Source: Rhodococcus sp. IEGM 1409
GTDB taxonomy: Bacteria > Actinomycetota > Actinomycetes > Mycobacteriales > Mycobacteriaceae
Direction: 5' to 3'
NCBI RefSeq assembly: GCF_030056735.1
Contig: NZ_JASHKN010000007.1
Coordinates: 172,092 to 236,091 of the forward strand
DNA length: 64,000 nucleotides
This document shows, piece after piece, positions 28,785 to 39,198 of the stretch. The translations under genes and the position numbers were made by a program. The number at the start of each line of letters is the position of its first letter. The stretch's first letter is position 1. The notes beneath the pieces are model-generated. The model did no database searches. It worked only from the letters and a program-made list of their open reading frames with translations, and was not told where the DNA came from.

Positions 28785-29878
28785 CCACTTCAGCTCAGAA
28801 CGGCGTTCCCCTGCTGCAGGCGGACAACATCAGAACCGTATTCGCTACTCCGCGTGGCCAGTTGAGAGCAGTCGACGGTGTTTCGATCCACGTCTCCGCC
28901 GGTGAGACTCTCGGCATCGTGGGCGAATCCGGTTCCGGCAAGTCGGTTCTCGGGCGCACCATCATGGGCTTGCTTCAGAAGGGTCCGGCCCTCGACATCA
29001 CCGGAACGGTGACGTTTGCCGGCCGCGACATGTCGACGATGAAGAAGTCGGAGATGAAGCACTTCTGGGGACCCGAGATCGCCATGGTCTTCCAGGATCC
29101 GATGACCTCGCTCAATCCGTTCAAGCGCATCGGTACGCACATCACCGAATCCTTGAAGTTCCACCTTGGTCTGAAGAAGGACGCGGCCCGTGATCGCGCT
29201 GCGGAACTCCTGTCGATGGTGGGTATCCCCGAGCCCAAACGTCGGCTCGATCAGTACCCCCACGAGCTTTCGGGCGGTATGCGACAGCGTGTGGTCATCG
29301 CGATGGCGCTGGCCTGTGAGCCGAAACTGCTGATCGCCGACGAGCCGACCACCGCTCTCGACGTGACGGTGCAGAAGCAGATCCTCGATCTGCTCGCCTC
29401 GCTCAACGACAAGCTCGACATGGCCGTCATCCTGATCAGCCACGACCTCGGTGTGGTCTCGGGTCGATCCGATCGTGTGGCGGTCATGTATGCCGGTTCC
29501 GTCGTGGAAACGTCGGCAACCGAAGAGCTGTTCACTCGTCCGCGTCACCCGTACACCGAAGCGTTGATGGCCGCGATTCCGCGACTCGAATCGCCGACGC
29601 ACACAGTGCTGCAGACAATTCCGGGTGGACTCCCGGACATGACGAAGCCGATCACCGGTTGCCGCTTCGCTGCTCGCTGCCGGTACGCCCAGGACGACTG
29701 CCTGACCGGGGACCCGGCTCTGGCCCCCGGCGGCCCGGGAGACAACACGACCGACAGTCACACGTTCGCGTGCCACTACCCGGTCGATACCCCGGAAGGC
29801 ACAACGGCATTGGTCGCCAACGAGAAGGCCGGCACTACCGCAGCGGGCCTGACGCTCGCGGTGAAGGAGATGGTCTGA
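28781..29878 (+). CDS. dppD: ABC transporter ATP-binding protein, DppD type
   Basis: 365 aa ATPase. Walker A GESGSGKS (about residues 47-54), signature LSGGMRQR, Walker B LLIADEPTTALD and the switch His (LISHDLGVV). The oligopeptide-type C-terminal extension carries a Cys-rich GCRFAARCRYAQDDC segment, which in related proteins can bind an iron-sulfur cluster. GTG start overlapping the preceding stop as GTGA. Energises import with the partner ATPase. Confidence 0.94.
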   Translation: MTTSAQNGVPLLQADNIRTVFATPRGQLRAVDGVSIHVSAGETLGIVGESGSGKSVLGRTIMGLLQKGPALDITGTVTFAGRDMSTMKKSEMKHFWGPEIAMVFQDPMTSLNPFKRIGTHITESLKFHLGLKKDAARDRAAELLSMVGIPEPKRRLDQYPHELSGGMRQRVVIAMALACEPKLLIADEPTTALDVTVQKQILDLLASLNDKLDMAVILISHDLGVVSGRSDRVAVMYAGSVVETSATEELFTRPRHPYTEALMAAIPRLESPTHTVLQTIPGGLPDMTKPITGCRFAARCRYAQDDCLTGDPALAPGGPGDNTTDSHTFACHYPVDTPEGTTALVANEKAGTTAAGLTLAVKEMV

Positions 29879-30867
29879 TGACTGCATCAGTGGATACCGG
29901 AAAGCCCGAGACGGTGGACGCGGCCTTGACGGTCGAGGACCTGGTCGTCGAATTCAACGTCGGCAAGGGTCAGACGGTTCACGCCGTGTCCGGGATCAGC
30001 TTCACCGTCGCTCCGGGTGAAACCTTGGGCGTGGTCGGTGAATCCGGCTGTGGCAAGTCCACGGCGGGCCGGGCGATCATGCAGTTGCCATCGCCGACGT
30101 CGGGCTCCATTCGCCTGGGTGAGACGGAGATGACGGCTCTGGGCGCGGAAGAGTTGCGTCGCAGTCGTACTCAGCTGCAGATGATCTTTCAGGATCCGAT
30201 CTCCTCGCTGAACCCGCGCCGTAAGGTCAAGGCTCTCATCACCGAGGGTCCGTCGATCTGGGGCGGAAAAGACAAGGCCGCCATCGAAGCTCGGGCGCGC
30301 GAGGTTCTTGCCGAGGTCGGGCTGGACCCAAACATGGTGTGGGACCGGACCCCGCGCGAGCTCTCGGGCGGACAGTGCCAGCGTGTGTGCATCGCCCGCG
30401 CGTTGATGCTCGACCCCAAGGTCCTGATCTGTGACGAGCCGGTCTCGAGCCTCGACGTGTCCGTGCAGGCGCAGATTCTGAACCTGCTCGAGGACGCGAA
30501 GAAGCGTCACGGGCTGTCCCTGCTGTTCATCGCGCACAACATGGCCGTCGTGAAGAACATCAGTGACCGCGTGATGATCATGTACCTGGGCCGCGTGTGC
30601 GAAATCGTTCCCGCGGAAGACATGCAGAACCGCGCGCTGCACCCGTACACGCAGCTACTGCTGGCGTCGATTCCCGATCCCGACGCCACGGTCACCGCGG
30701 CGCAGAACGTCGAGCAAAAGGTCATCGAACTGCCGTCGCCGCTCAATCCGCCCAGTGGCTGCCGCTTCCGCACGCGGTGCCCGCTGGCCACTGATCTTTG
30801 CGCCGAGGAAGTGCCCGAACTTCGTCTCGTCGAGGGTGGCCATCAGGTGGCGTGCCATCACGTATGA
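29878..30867 (+). CDS. dppF: ABC transporter ATP-binding protein, DppF type
   Basis: 329 aa ATPase, second of the heterodimer. Walker A GESGCGKS, signature LSGGQCQR, Walker B LICDEPVSSLD, His switch FIAHNMAVV. C-terminal GCRFRTRCP...CAEE extension again has the paired cysteines of this family. The start ATG overlaps the dppD stop (TGATG at 29876-29880). A longer upstream frame to 29659 reads dppD out of frame. It is the last gene of the transporter operon and converges on the histidine phosphatase gene with only 6 bp between the stops. Confidence 0.94.
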   Translation: MTASVDTGKPETVDAALTVEDLVVEFNVGKGQTVHAVSGISFTVAPGETLGVVGESGCGKSTAGRAIMQLPSPTSGSIRLGETEMTALGAEELRRSRTQLQMIFQDPISSLNPRRKVKALITEGPSIWGGKDKAAIEARAREVLAEVGLDPNMVWDRTPRELSGGQCQRVCIARALMLDPKVLICDEPVSSLDVSVQAQILNLLEDAKKRHGLSLLFIAHNMAVVKNISDRVMIMYLGRVCEIVPAEDMQNRALHPYTQLLLASIPDPDATVTAAQNVEQKVIELPSPLNPPSGCRFRTRCPLATDLCAEEVPELRLVEGGHQVACHHV

Positions 30868-30873
30868 GTTGAG

Positions 30874-31473
30874 CTAGACGCGCAACATGTTGCGCACGTG
30901 ACCTGTTTCGTTGATCGACCCGACTCTTCGGCTTCCATTCCGGGAAACAAGAATTCGCGTGACGGAGACGTACTCGATCGGGAAGGTCAACGGACGCTCC
31001 AGCCCGAGGAGGTCCTGCAAAACGATGTTGACGACGCCGCCGTGGCAGAAGATCGCCACGGTGGCGTCGTTGTCGGTTGCCGCGACTGTCTCGTCGATCG
31101 CACCGAGGACTCGCGTACGAAAAGCGTCGCCGTCCACCGACTCCGGGAGCCAGCCGGCTTTGATGCGCGCATAGGTTTCCGGCGCCCGCTCCAGGACCTC
31201 GTGCATCGGGATGTAGTGGGGCTGCTCGTAGTCGTACTCCGCCAGACCTTCATGCTGGGTCACCGGAAGGTCCAATACCTGCGCTACCGGGGCCGCGGTC
31301 TCGAGTGCGCGCTTCTGCGGGCTGCTGAAGAGTCCGGTGATCCGGTACGGTGCCAGTGCTGCGGGCAGCCGAAGCGCCTGGGCACGGCCTTCGTCGGTCA
31401 GCGAGGGATCGGCGCGGCCTTCGGTGACCTCGGCCAGTTCGGGGAGCGCGTGTCGGATCAGGAGTAGTTGCAC
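30874..31473 (-). CDS. Histidine phosphatase (phosphoglycerate-mutase-like)
   Basis: 199 aa, branch 1 histidine phosphatase. The phospho-accepting RHA motif is at residues 7-9 (LLIRHALPE), the second catalytic half is SSPQKRALETA, and the later FCHGGVVN supplies the second His. The GTG start has AAGGTG upstream and begins 5 bases after the GGDEF gene stop, so the two are likely co-transcribed. The substrate is not predictable; relatives dephosphorylate small phosphate esters or act in cell-wall and cofactor pathways. Confidence 0.87.
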   Translation of the reverse strand: MQLLLIRHALPELAEVTEGRADPSLTDEGRAQALRLPAALAPYRITGLFSSPQKRALETAAPVAQVLDLPVTQHEGLAEYDYEQPHYIPMHEVLERAPETYARIKAGWLPESVDGDAFRTRVLGAIDETVAATDNDATVAIFCHGGVVNIVLQDLLGLERPLTFPIEYVSVTRILVSRNGSRRVGSINETGHVRNMLRV

Positions 31474-31478
31474 CTACG

Positions 31479-32888
31479 TCACCTTGCCATGTAGAGATCG
31501 AACGCCACCACGAGGTTTCGTCCTTCGCGCTTTGCCTGGTACATCGCGTTGTCGGCAATGTCGAGCAAGGTCTCCATGTCCGGCATCGCACGGTCGACCC
31601 AGGCGACGCCGATACTGACGGTGCCCGCGAAACCGCGAATCGATCGTGAGTGCGCCTCTTGCGCCTCTCTGATGCGCTCCGCGAGCTGGACGGCTTCCTC
31701 GAAGGTGCAGTCGGCGACGGCGACGGCAAATTCCTCACCACCCAGGCGACCGGAGAGTCCCAGCCCTTCGGTGGTGGCAAGGATGGTGGTTCCGAACTGT
31801 TCGAGGACCGAATCGCCGGCGAGGTGGCCGAGGTTGTCGTTGATCGATTTGAAGCGGTCGAGATCGAGCATCATGACGGCGATCGATCGCTGCGCTGTGT
31901 GCTGGGTGTCGAGGAGTTCCTGCGACCGGGTCCAGAACGCGTGTCGGCTCAGCGTTCCGGTCAGGGCGTCGCATTCGGCGATGCGTTGGAGTTCTCGCTC
32001 AGCGCGCCGCTGCGCTCCCGTGGCGACGGCCACGGCGATGGGGGAGAGCGCCATCAAGATGACGGAGATCCGGGTGGTCACGCCCTCGCTCAGTAGGTGA
32101 ACCGGATCAGCGAGTGCCAGGCGTCCCCTACCCGCCATGACCAGGGCCCACGCGCTCCATCCGGCTGCCAGGAGCGAAGTGCTGAACAGCGAGACCCGCA
32201 TTGCGCACCACAGGAGCGCCGGCATCGGCAGCAGCAGCGCAAGGGCTCCCTGAACTTCCAAGGCGAGTGGCAGACAGACCAGCAGTGCGGCCAGTGGTGC
32301 GAGGATCTGTGCGAGCCGTCTCAGTCGCAGACTCTGCCGCACGGACGGCCCGAAAGTCCCACGAATGTGTTCGAGCACCGGTGCTGAAAGAACGATCGGC
32401 AACACGATCAGATACGTACACAGGTCGGCGAAGAACCACCCCCCCAATTCCGTTGCCGCACCGCTTCCTTCGTGGAGTTGAGTGCGAAGTGCACTGGCGG
32501 ACCCGGCCGTCAGAGATGCCAGAACCGAGACGAGGACGATTCTGGTTGTGTACTTCGTCTCGGGGATCCGCCTCGGAACGCAGCCGAGCAAGTTCGCGGC
32601 GATCAATCCCGTCGTCACCCCGACCAGATTGATCGCATTCAATTCGAAGGCCCGCTGCACCGAACTTCCGGTCGCGAGATCCGCCGTCAGCAGCGCGGCG
32701 CCGCCGACAGCCCGTCCGATCGGCGCAAACGAGCGTGGGTTACGAAGGAGAACGCCCAGAAGGATCGCGTTGGCGGGCCAGAAGGTCGACAGAAACCCGG
32801 GCGGACGGGCAGCGATGCCCGCCAGGGCGACAACGAGGATCGCCACGAAAATCAGGCACGAGCGCACCCGACGTGTCGAACGGTCCAT
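31479..32888 (-). CDS. Diguanylate cyclase with N-terminal membrane sensor (GGDEF)
   Basis: 469 aa. Residues 1-285 contain about eight hydrophobic segments in an MASE1-like arrangement. Residues about 305-460 form a GGDEF domain: LTGTLSRHAFW start, DLDRFKSIND metal/substrate site, and active-site GGEEF (RLGGEEFAVAV). The active-site sequence is catalytically competent, so synthesis of cyclic di-GMP is expected. No RxxD inhibitory site is seen five residues before GGEEF (the residues are TTEGLGLSG). No EAL partner occurs in the window. It is co-oriented with lysX and the hydrolase. Confidence 0.9.
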   Translation of the reverse strand: MDRSTRRVRSCLIFVAILVVALAGIAARPPGFLSTFWPANAILLGVLLRNPRSFAPIGRAVGGAALLTADLATGSSVQRAFELNAINLVGVTTGLIAANLLGCVPRRIPETKYTTRIVLVSVLASLTAGSASALRTQLHEGSGAATELGGWFFADLCTYLIVLPIVLSAPVLEHIRGTFGPSVRQSLRLRRLAQILAPLAALLVCLPLALEVQGALALLLPMPALLWCAMRVSLFSTSLLAAGWSAWALVMAGRGRLALADPVHLLSEGVTTRISVILMALSPIAVAVATGAQRRAERELQRIAECDALTGTLSRHAFWTRSQELLDTQHTAQRSIAVMMLDLDRFKSINDNLGHLAGDSVLEQFGTTILATTEGLGLSGRLGGEEFAVAVADCTFEEAVQLAERIREAQEAHSRSIRGFAGTVSIGVAWVDRAMPDMETLLDIADNAMYQAKREGRNLVVAFDLYMAR

Positions 32889-32965
32889 GGTCAGCCTGTC
32901 GTAGAAAGCAGAAGCTGTCCGAGACTAGCAATGATCCGGCTACTGTCCGAGTTGTACGTTGAGCG

Positions 32966-33856
32966 TCATTCTCGACGGCTCGGGTGCGTGAGACGCCGAA
33001 TCAAGTCCGCCAACTCCTCGGGCTGATCGATCATGGCGTGGTGATGCGCCGGACGCAAAACGTGAAAACTCCCGCCGAGGTAGGTGGCGAGTTTCTGCTG
33101 CTTCGCCATCCAGGCGATGGACCAGGGAGTGGTGTGGCCCGTGTGAGCGGCAACGACGCTGAGGTCGATGTCGGGCAGCGGGTGTGTGCTCGACCGTCGT
33201 AAAGCGGTGAGCTCCAACGCCATATCGGTGTATGCGACGTATTCGATCATCGCCGCTTCCAGATAATGAGGTTCGCGGTAGATTTTCCGGACCCATTCGA
33301 GCGTCGCGTCCGAGGATCCGCTCGGTGGCACCGACTGGTTGAGAATCTTGCGCGTCGTGGTGCCGAGGAGTCGTTGCAACCCGGTAGTGCTGAACGAGGC
33401 CGCGGCGGCCCGGGAGGCGATCAGCAGTAGGTCGCGCGGGAAAAGGCGTTTCGGCTCCTTCTCGGCACTGGAATCGAGGAGAAGCATGCCCGCTGCCCGA
33501 TCGGAGAACAGGCGCGCGAAGCCTTCGACGTAGAAACCGGCGATGGAGTGGCCGACCACCACGGCCGGCCCCGCCAACCCCAAAGCGTCGAGAACATCGA
33601 GGATCCGCTGAGCTTCACCGTGCACGGTCGGCACTTCGGAAGACGGCTCACTGAGTCCGAAACCCGGGCGATCGAACCGGACAACGGTGTGGTCCGACTG
33701 GAGATGACGTGCGCAGTCATCCCAGTCGAACCAGTTGCCCGCCAGCCCGCCGCACAGGACGACGACGGGGCCGTCGCCTTCGGCAAGAACATGCAGTCGG
33801 CTCTCGCCGACCTGCAAGATCTCGCCCGGTGGTTTCACGTGGAACAATTCCGGCAC
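32966..33856 (-). CDS. Alpha/beta hydrolase
   Basis: About 296 aa if started at the GTG at 33856, 13 bp after the lysX stop. Alpha/beta-hydrolase fold: oxyanion LCGGLAGN, FDRPGFGLSEP, nucleophile elbow GHSIAGF (Ser), and a C-terminal catalytic His in the HHHAMID segment. No clear ribosome-binding site is seen. The next in-frame GTG (33838) is also possible, but coupling to lysX favours the first. Substrate unknown; lipid or ester hydrolysis is typical of the fold. Confidence 0.83.
   Translation of the reverse strand: MPELFHVKPPGEILQVGESRLHVLAEGDGPVVVLCGGLAGNWFDWDDCARHLQSDHTVVRFDRPGFGLSEPSSEVPTVHGEAQRILDVLDALGLAGPAVVVGHSIAGFYVEGFARLFSDRAAGMLLLDSSAEKEPKRLFPRDLLLIASRAAAASFSTTGLQRLLGTTTRKILNQSVPPSGSSDATLEWVRKIYREPHYLEAAMIEYVAYTDMALELTALRRSSTHPLPDIDLSVVAAHTGHTTPWSIAWMAKQQKLATYLGGSFHVLRPAHHHAMIDQPEELADLIRRLTHPSRRE
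33831..33846. promoter_or_regulatory. parS-like 16-mer inside the hydrolase gene start
   Basis: GGTTTCACGTGGAACA matches 14 of 16 positions of the classical ParB-binding sequence TGTTTCACGTGAAACA, with the central CACGTG intact. It spans the first codons of the hydrolase gene. No parAB genes or origin are visible in the window. Confidence 0.4.
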
Positions 33857-33869
33857 GCGAGAATCCGGA

Positions 33870-36800
33870 CTACTGGCGCGGTTTCGCGAGGGGGAAGGCC
33901 AGCGTCTCGCGGATGCTGCCACCCGTGATCAACATGACGATTCGGTCGACGCCCATCCCGAGACCACCCGTCGGCGGCATCGCGTGTTCGAGAGCCTGGA
34001 GGAAGTCCTCGTCCAATTCCATCGCCTCGGGGTCGCCGCCCGCCGCGAGCATCGACTGCTCGGTGAGCCGGTTGCGCTGATCCACCGGGTCCGTCAGCTC
34101 GCTGTACGCGGTTCCGAGTTCGACACCCCACGCCACCAGGTCCCACTTCTCGGCGACGCCGGGGATGCTGCGGTGCGGCCGGGTGAGCGGCGACATCGAG
34201 GTGGGGAAGTTGGTGTAGAAGGTCGGGAACTCCGTGTAGTCCTCGACCAGGTGCTCGTACATTTCCTGGGCAATGGCGCCGGTATCCCAGCTTGACTGGT
34301 ACGGGATCTCGTGGGCGTCGCACAACTTCTGTAGGTCTTCGAGACTCGTCTCGGGGGAGACGTCGACACCAAGTTTTTCGGCGACGGCGCCGTGCATCGT
34401 CTTCACCGGCCACTCACCGGAGATGTCGACCTCGACCAATTCGCCGTCCGGGCCGGGTCGCATGATGATCTCGCGACCGAACGCTGCGACGGCCGCTGCC
34501 TGGATCAGTTCGCGGCACATCCGCATCATGCCCTCGTAGTCGCTGTGTGCCTCGTAAGCCTCGAGGATCGTGAACTCGGGATTGTGTTTGAAGTCGACGC
34601 CCTCGTTACGGAACACTCGGCCGATCTCGAACACCTTCTCCATACCCGCAACGCACAGCCGCTTCAGGTACAGCTCGGGTGCGATGCGGAGATAGAGGTC
34701 GAGGTTGTACGCGTTGATGTGTGTCAGGAACGGAGCGGCGTTCGCGCCGCCGTGCACCTGCTGCAGGATCGGGGTCTCGACTTCGAGGTATCCGCGACCA
34801 CCGAGTGAATCGCGCAGCGACTTCACGACAGCGCTTCGGGCCTCGAGCAGTTCGCGGGCCTTCGGATTGAGAGCGATGTCGAGGTACCGCTGGCGGACAC
34901 GGGTCTCGGGATCCGAGAGGCCTTTCCACTTGTCCGGCAGCGGGTGCAGGCACTTGCCGTTCATGCGCCATTCGACGGCGATGAGCGACAGCTCGCCCTT
35001 GCGGCTGCGTCCGATGGTTCCGCTGACTTCGATCAGGTCACCGAGATCGAACTCGGCGGCGAACTCCGCCAACTTCTCGCGGCCGACGTTGTCCTGGTCG
35101 ACCAGGACCTGAATGTCGCCTGACCAGTCGCGTACGTCCGTGAACACGACTCCGCCGTAGTCGCGAACTCGCAGGAGGCGTCCCGCGATTCGCACACGGG
35201 TGCCCTCCGGTGACTTCGCTGCGGCAGCGATCGTGTGCGTCGGCGGATACGCGACGGGGTACGCGGCGATTCCTTCGTCGGCCAGTTGCGCGAGCTTGTT
35301 CATGCGCACGCGGACCTGCTCGGGTCGACGCGGACCGTTGGTCGTGAACGACGGCGCCGAGTCCGGCGGGCTGCCGTCGGCATGCAGTCCTTCGGACGTC
35401 ACCAGAGCTGCCGGCACCGCCACATGCGTGCCGGTGTGTTTGACGACCTGGCTCGACTTGCGCCCGAAACTGGGCAGCACCACAAAGCCTTCGGCGATGG
35501 CCGACGCAAATCCGACGCGCGGCAGTTCGCGGTTGTCCTCGAAGCACAGGAAGCGTGGCTCCCAATCAGGCTGGTACTTCACATTCGAGCGGTACAGCGC
35601 CTCGAGCTGCCACCAGCGCGAGAAGAAGACGAGCACCGAACGCCAAATGCGGAGGATCGGGCCGGCGCCGATGCGCGAACCTTCCTCGAACACCGAGCGG
35701 AACACGGCGAAGTTGAGCGAGACCCGTACGACGCCGATCTCGTCCGAACGTGTGGCCAACTCCGAGACCATCAATTCGATGACGCCGTTGGGCGCAGTCG
35801 GCTTGCGGCGCATCAGGTCGAGTGACACCCCGTTCGGTCCCCACGGCACGAGCGAGAGCATGCCGACGACGCTTTCGTCCTCGGTGCCTTCACCCATGAC
35901 GGCTTCGACGAGGAGGCAGTCGCCGTCGAGGTGATCGCCCAGTCGGCCGAGCGCCATGGAGAAGCCGCGCTCGGTGTCGGTGTCGCGCCAGTCGTCGGCG
36001 CGGATGATGACGGCCGCCATGTCCTCCGGCGGGATGTCGCGATGGCGTCGCATCCGGACGGTGACGCCATGGCGCCTCACGCGGGTGACGGCCTGACGGA
36101 CCGGCCGCATGTCGCGTCCGTTGAGGTTGAACTCGCGGGTACGCAGGATCGCTTCGTCGCCGAGTTGCAGGACGCTCAAGCCGGCCTTCTTGTATGCCGT
36201 CGCTCCGGTTTCGCTGGCGCCCATGACGGCAGTCGCCCAGCCGTACTGCGACGCGAGCCCCTGCCACGCTTCGATGGCGTGCGGCCAGGCTTCGGGATCG
36301 CCGATGGGATCTCCGCTGGCGAGGCAGACGCCGATCTCGACGCGGTACGTGATCGCGGCCTTGCCGCTCGGCGCGAAGATGACGGCCTTGTCGCGGCGGG
36401 TGGCGAAGTAGGCGAGCGAGTCGTCGGCACCGAAGTTCTGGATCAACCCGCGGATCGCGGACTCGTCGTTTCCGGTGAGGGCGTTGTTGGAGCGTTGCGC
36501 GCGGAAGAGCGTCATGACGGCGGCGAGTAGCGCGATGGCGCCGAGGAGACCGAGGATCGTGTTGACGAAGACGCGTGGATGACCGTCGAACACCTCGTTG
36601 TCGACCGATGCCGCGGCGGTGACGCGGTTCAGAGCCCACAGGAATCGTTGGTTCTGCGGCAGGTCACCTGGGAAGAGTTCGACCAGGCCCCAACCGATCA
36701 AGGTCGCGACAGCCATGCCGCCGATCAGTACGCCGAGAGCTTTCCAGCCGGCGCCGCGTCGTACGCGTGTGTAGAACTCGGGCCTCGCGGCGATCAGGAT

Positions 36801-37226
36801 TCCGATCACGATCAGCAAAACCACAACGGCCACGGCGTTGTTCGGGTTCTTGTCGACGATCGCGGAGGCGATGTTGGTGAGGGTGATCAGTGACAGGTAG
36901 ATCGTCAACAGCCACCAGGCGATGCGCTTGCGGCTCGCGAGGGCCGCGGCGAGCAGGGCGACGACGAGCGCCCACGACAGGCTCGTATCCGGTGCGTCGA
37001 AGTAGTAATTGTCGATGTATTCGCGCGGAACCCGAACGATGTGACGCAGAACCGGCGAGATGCTCCACAGGAACACCATTACGGAGAAGACTCCGAGGAT
37101 CAATCCCGAGATATGAGGGACCTGACTGAACCGCCCTTTGCGGAATCGACGCGCCTGGCGCGGATTTTCGGGTGGCGATTCCACCAACTCTGCAGTGGTG
37201 TCCGATACCTCGGTCAATGGTGCCAT
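33870..37226 (-). CDS. lysX: Bifunctional lysyl-tRNA synthetase / lysylphosphatidylglycerol synthase (LysX)
   Basis: 1118 aa fusion, as in mycolic-acid bacteria. An N-terminal membrane domain (residues about 38-240, several helices) leads into an MprF-like transferase domain (about 250-600) that moves lysine from Lys-tRNA to phosphatidylglycerol. The C-terminal half is a class II lysyl-tRNA synthetase: OB fold ([17 protein letters not shown]), motif 2 ([15 protein letters not shown]) and motif 3 ([13 protein letters not shown]). The product changes membrane charge and resists cationic peptides in relatives. ATG at 37226 with AGGAGAGGAAG upstream. It is the likely head of the minus-strand group lysX-hydrolase-GGDEF-phosphatase. 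Confidence 0.96.
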   Translation of the reverse strand: MAPLTEVSDTTAELVESPPENPRQARRFRKGRFSQVPHISGLILGVFSVMVFLWSISPVLRHIVRVPREYIDNYYFDAPDTSLSWALVVALLAAALASRKRIAWWLLTIYLSLITLTNIASAIVDKNPNNAVAVVVLLIVIGILIAARPEFYTRVRRGAGWKALGVLIGGMAVATLIGWGLVELFPGDLPQNQRFLWALNRVTAAASVDNEVFDGHPRVFVNTILGLLGAIALLAAVMTLFRAQRSNNALTGNDESAIRGLIQNFGADDSLAYFATRRDKAVIFAPSGKAAITYRVEIGVCLASGDPIGDPEAWPHAIEAWQGLASQYGWATAVMGASETGATAYKKAGLSVLQLGDEAILRTREFNLNGRDMRPVRQAVTRVRRHGVTVRMRRHRDIPPEDMAAVIIRADDWRDTDTERGFSMALGRLGDHLDGDCLLVEAVMGEGTEDESVVGMLSLVPWGPNGVSLDLMRRKPTAPNGVIELMVSELATRSDEIGVVRVSLNFAVFRSVFEEGSRIGAGPILRIWRSVLVFFSRWWQLEALYRSNVKYQPDWEPRFLCFEDNRELPRVGFASAIAEGFVVLPSFGRKSSQVVKHTGTHVAVPAALVTSEGLHADGSPPDSAPSFTTNGPRRPEQVRVRMNKLAQLADEGIAAYPVAYPPTHTIAAAAKSPEGTRVRIAGRLLRVRDYGGVVFTDVRDWSGDIQVLVDQDNVGREKLAEFAAEFDLGDLIEVSGTIGRSRKGELSLIAVEWRMNGKCLHPLPDKWKGLSDPETRVRQRYLDIALNPKARELLEARSAVVKSLRDSLGGRGYLEVETPILQQVHGGANAAPFLTHINAYNLDLYLRIAPELYLKRLCVAGMEKVFEIGRVFRNEGVDFKHNPEFTILEAYEAHSDYEGMMRMCRELIQAAAVAAFGREIIMRPGPDGELVEVDISGEWPVKTMHGAVAEKLGVDVSPETSLEDLQKLCDAHEIPYQSSWDTGAIAQEMYEHLVEDYTEFPTFYTNFPTSMSPLTRPHRSIPGVAEKWDLVAWGVELGTAYSELTDPVDQRNRLTEQSMLAAGGDPEAMELDEDFLQALEHAMPPTGGLGMGVDRIVMLITGGSIRETLAFPLAKPRQ

Positions 37227-37314
37227 CGAGCTTCCTCTCCTACCGGTCGATCAGATCCTCACGCCAAGTGTGGTCTGTCGTGTCCAGTTTTGTGGCAGGA
37301 GGAAGATGATTGAC

Positions 37315-37542
37315 ATGACCGACAACATTCCAGCAGTACCCATCCGCGACGAAATGATTCGGCTCGGTCAGTTTCTCAAGCTCGCGAACCTCATCGAATC
37401 GGGCGCGGAGGCCAAGGAAGTGATCGCCGACGGCATGGTTTCGGTCAACGGTGAGGTCGAAGATCGCCGTGGCCGTCAGCTCCGTGACGGTGATGTCGTC
37501 GAGATCGGCGGGATGGCCGCCAAAGTGGAAGCCCCCGCCTGA
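37315..37542 (+). CDS. S4-domain RNA-binding protein
   Basis: 75 aa, a single S4 domain of YbcJ/RlbA type (IRLGQFLKLANLIESGAEAK ... VNGEVEDRRGRQLRDGDVVEI). It probably binds structured RNA, perhaps ribosomal. ATG 37315 is chosen since AGGAGG lies 11 bases upstream; the in-frame ATG at 37306 is too close to that site. Divergent from lysX and convergent with rraA (15-bp gap). Confidence 0.88.
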   Translation: MTDNIPAVPIRDEMIRLGQFLKLANLIESGAEAKEVIADGMVSVNGEVEDRRGRQLRDGDVVEIGGMAAKVEAPA

Positions 37543-37557
37543 TCCCGCGACCCGCTA

Positions 37558-38034
37558 CTAGCTTTCGCGAACTACGACGCCGTCCTGGTCGCTGTAGACA
37601 ATCTCGCCGGGGTTGAAGGTGACGCCGCCGATTTCGACCGGCACGTTCTTCTCACCTGAGCCGGTCTGAGTGCTCTTGCGCGGGTTGGTGCCCAGTGCCT
37701 TGACGCCGATGTCGAGGGTGCGCAGGATCGCCGAGTCGCGGACAGCTCCGTTGACGATGACGCCGGCCCAGCCGTTGTCGACGCCGCGGCCGGCGATGAT
37801 GTCGCCGACCAGAGCGGTGTGGATGCTTGCGTCACCGTCGACGACGAGGACTCCGCCGTTGCCCGGTTCGCTGAGGGTCTGCTTCACGAGCAGGTTGTCC
37901 TGGAAGCACTTGACGGTGGTGATGGGGCCGGCAAAAACCTCACGTCCACCGAACTGGGTGAACTGCGTGTCGCAGCTACGGATGTCGGGTCCGATCTCGT
38001 CGGCAAGGTCAGCGGTCGCTACAGGCTCGGTCAT
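37558..38034 (-). CDS. rraA: RraA family protein
   Basis: 158 aa, the usual RraA length. Carries the family's central pattern [19 protein letters not shown] and the N-terminal [10 protein letters not shown]. Proteins of this family either regulate RNase E or act as 4-hydroxy-4-methyl-2-oxoglutarate / oxaloacetate aldolases; the Arg-Asp pair in GAVRD is the metal/substrate site of the aldolases. Sequence alone does not choose between these roles. Confidence 0.9.
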   Translation of the reverse strand: MTEPVATADLADEIGPDIRSCDTQFTQFGGREVFAGPITTVKCFQDNLLVKQTLSEPGNGGVLVVDGDASIHTALVGDIIAGRGVDNGWAGVIVNGAVRDSAILRTLDIGVKALGTNPRKSTQTGSGEKNVPVEIGGVTFNPGEIVYSDQDGVVVRES

Positions 38035-38184
38035 GCCCCACAGGATAGTCGGCGGGGTTCGCGCCTAGTTGTCGTCGGGGGAGGGTTCTGAGGCCCGTAC
38101 GCCTGACGTGGGGACGTCTACGAGTTACGCGTCGGCGTGATCGAAAACCTTTCCGCACCACACGTCATCCGGTAGACATCGACG

Positions 38185-39168
38185 GTGGACACATCGCGTT
38201 GGTACCGATCGTTCGCGGAAGTGGAGGCTCGAGGGAACTCCGCGATCTACGAAGAATGGGGCCTCGGCGTGTCGGAGGATCCAGCAGTCCTCGCTCTGAT
38301 CGATCGACTTCCAGAACCCCGCAGGCAACCCAACCTGATATTCGGGGCGAGCCGCCACCTCGGTGCCCCGGTCGCGCCGTACGCGTCGTTTCGCCGGTGG
38401 CTGAGCGAGAACTGGTCCGAGGTGGAACAACTCGCGCGGACCCGGACTACGCAGACCAATGAAGCAGGCCGCGCTGCCGTGTTGCTTCCCGTCCTCGGGT
38501 TGTTGAAGGGCCCACTCTCGCTTATCGAAGTCGGTGCTTCGGCGGGCCTGTGCCTTTATCCGGACCGCTACAGCTATCTCTACGACGGCGAAAAGTACCT
38601 GCATCCAGTCGATGGTCCGTCCACCGTTCTGCTGGAGTGTGCGACGACTGGCAGTCCGCCGATTCCGGAGAGAGTCCCAGACGTGGTGTATCGGGCGGGC
38701 ATCGACCTGAATCCACTCGGTGTAGGCGACACCGACGACATGAGATGGTTGGAGAGTCTTGTGTGGCCGGAACAGGACCACCGCCGTTGGCGATTGCGCG
38801 ACGCAGCTGCCCTCGCCCGTGTGGATCCGCCTCATCTGGTTCGTGGAGATCTCACGTCTGCTGTGGCTGATCTCGTCGAGCGTGCGCCACTCGGCACAAC
38901 GATCGTCGTCTTTCACAGCGCCGTCCTCAACTATCTAACCCCCACTGCCAGGGCGGAATTCGTCCACACAGTTCGCGGTCTGCCATGTCACTGGATAGCC
39001 AACGAAGGTCTTGGTGTTCTGCCCGAAATCGACGCCCAATTGACGGAATCACCAGAGGTGCGCCGCGGCAAGTTTGTTGTCTCTCTTGACGGCACACCCC
39101 AGGGACTAGCCGGTGGACATGGGCAGTTCCTCGGCTGGACGAACCAAACCTGCACGGCATCAGATTGA
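38185..39168 (+). CDS. DUF2332 family protein
   Basis: 327 aa, GTG start. The sequence resembles actinobacterial DUF2332 proteins (RRQPNLIFGASRHLG ... LLPVLGLLKGPLSLIEVGAS). The segment LIEVGASAGLCLYPDRYSY looks like a methyltransferase motif I (glycine-rich strand-turn), and IVVFHSAVLNYL resembles motif IV. A SAM-binding fold is therefore plausible but inferred. Divergent from rraA. Function unknown. Confidence 0.75.
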   Translation: MDTSRWYRSFAEVEARGNSAIYEEWGLGVSEDPAVLALIDRLPEPRRQPNLIFGASRHLGAPVAPYASFRRWLSENWSEVEQLARTRTTQTNEAGRAAVLLPVLGLLKGPLSLIEVGASAGLCLYPDRYSYLYDGEKYLHPVDGPSTVLLECATTGSPPIPERVPDVVYRAGIDLNPLGVGDTDDMRWLESLVWPEQDHRRWRLRDAAALARVDPPHLVRGDLTSAVADLVERAPLGTTIVVFHSAVLNYLTPTARAEFVHTVRGLPCHWIANEGLGVLPEIDAQLTESPEVRRGKFVVSLDGTPQGLAGGHGQFLGWTNQTCTASD

Positions 39169-39198
39169 TTGATTCGCGATCCGATCTCCGGGCAGGGC

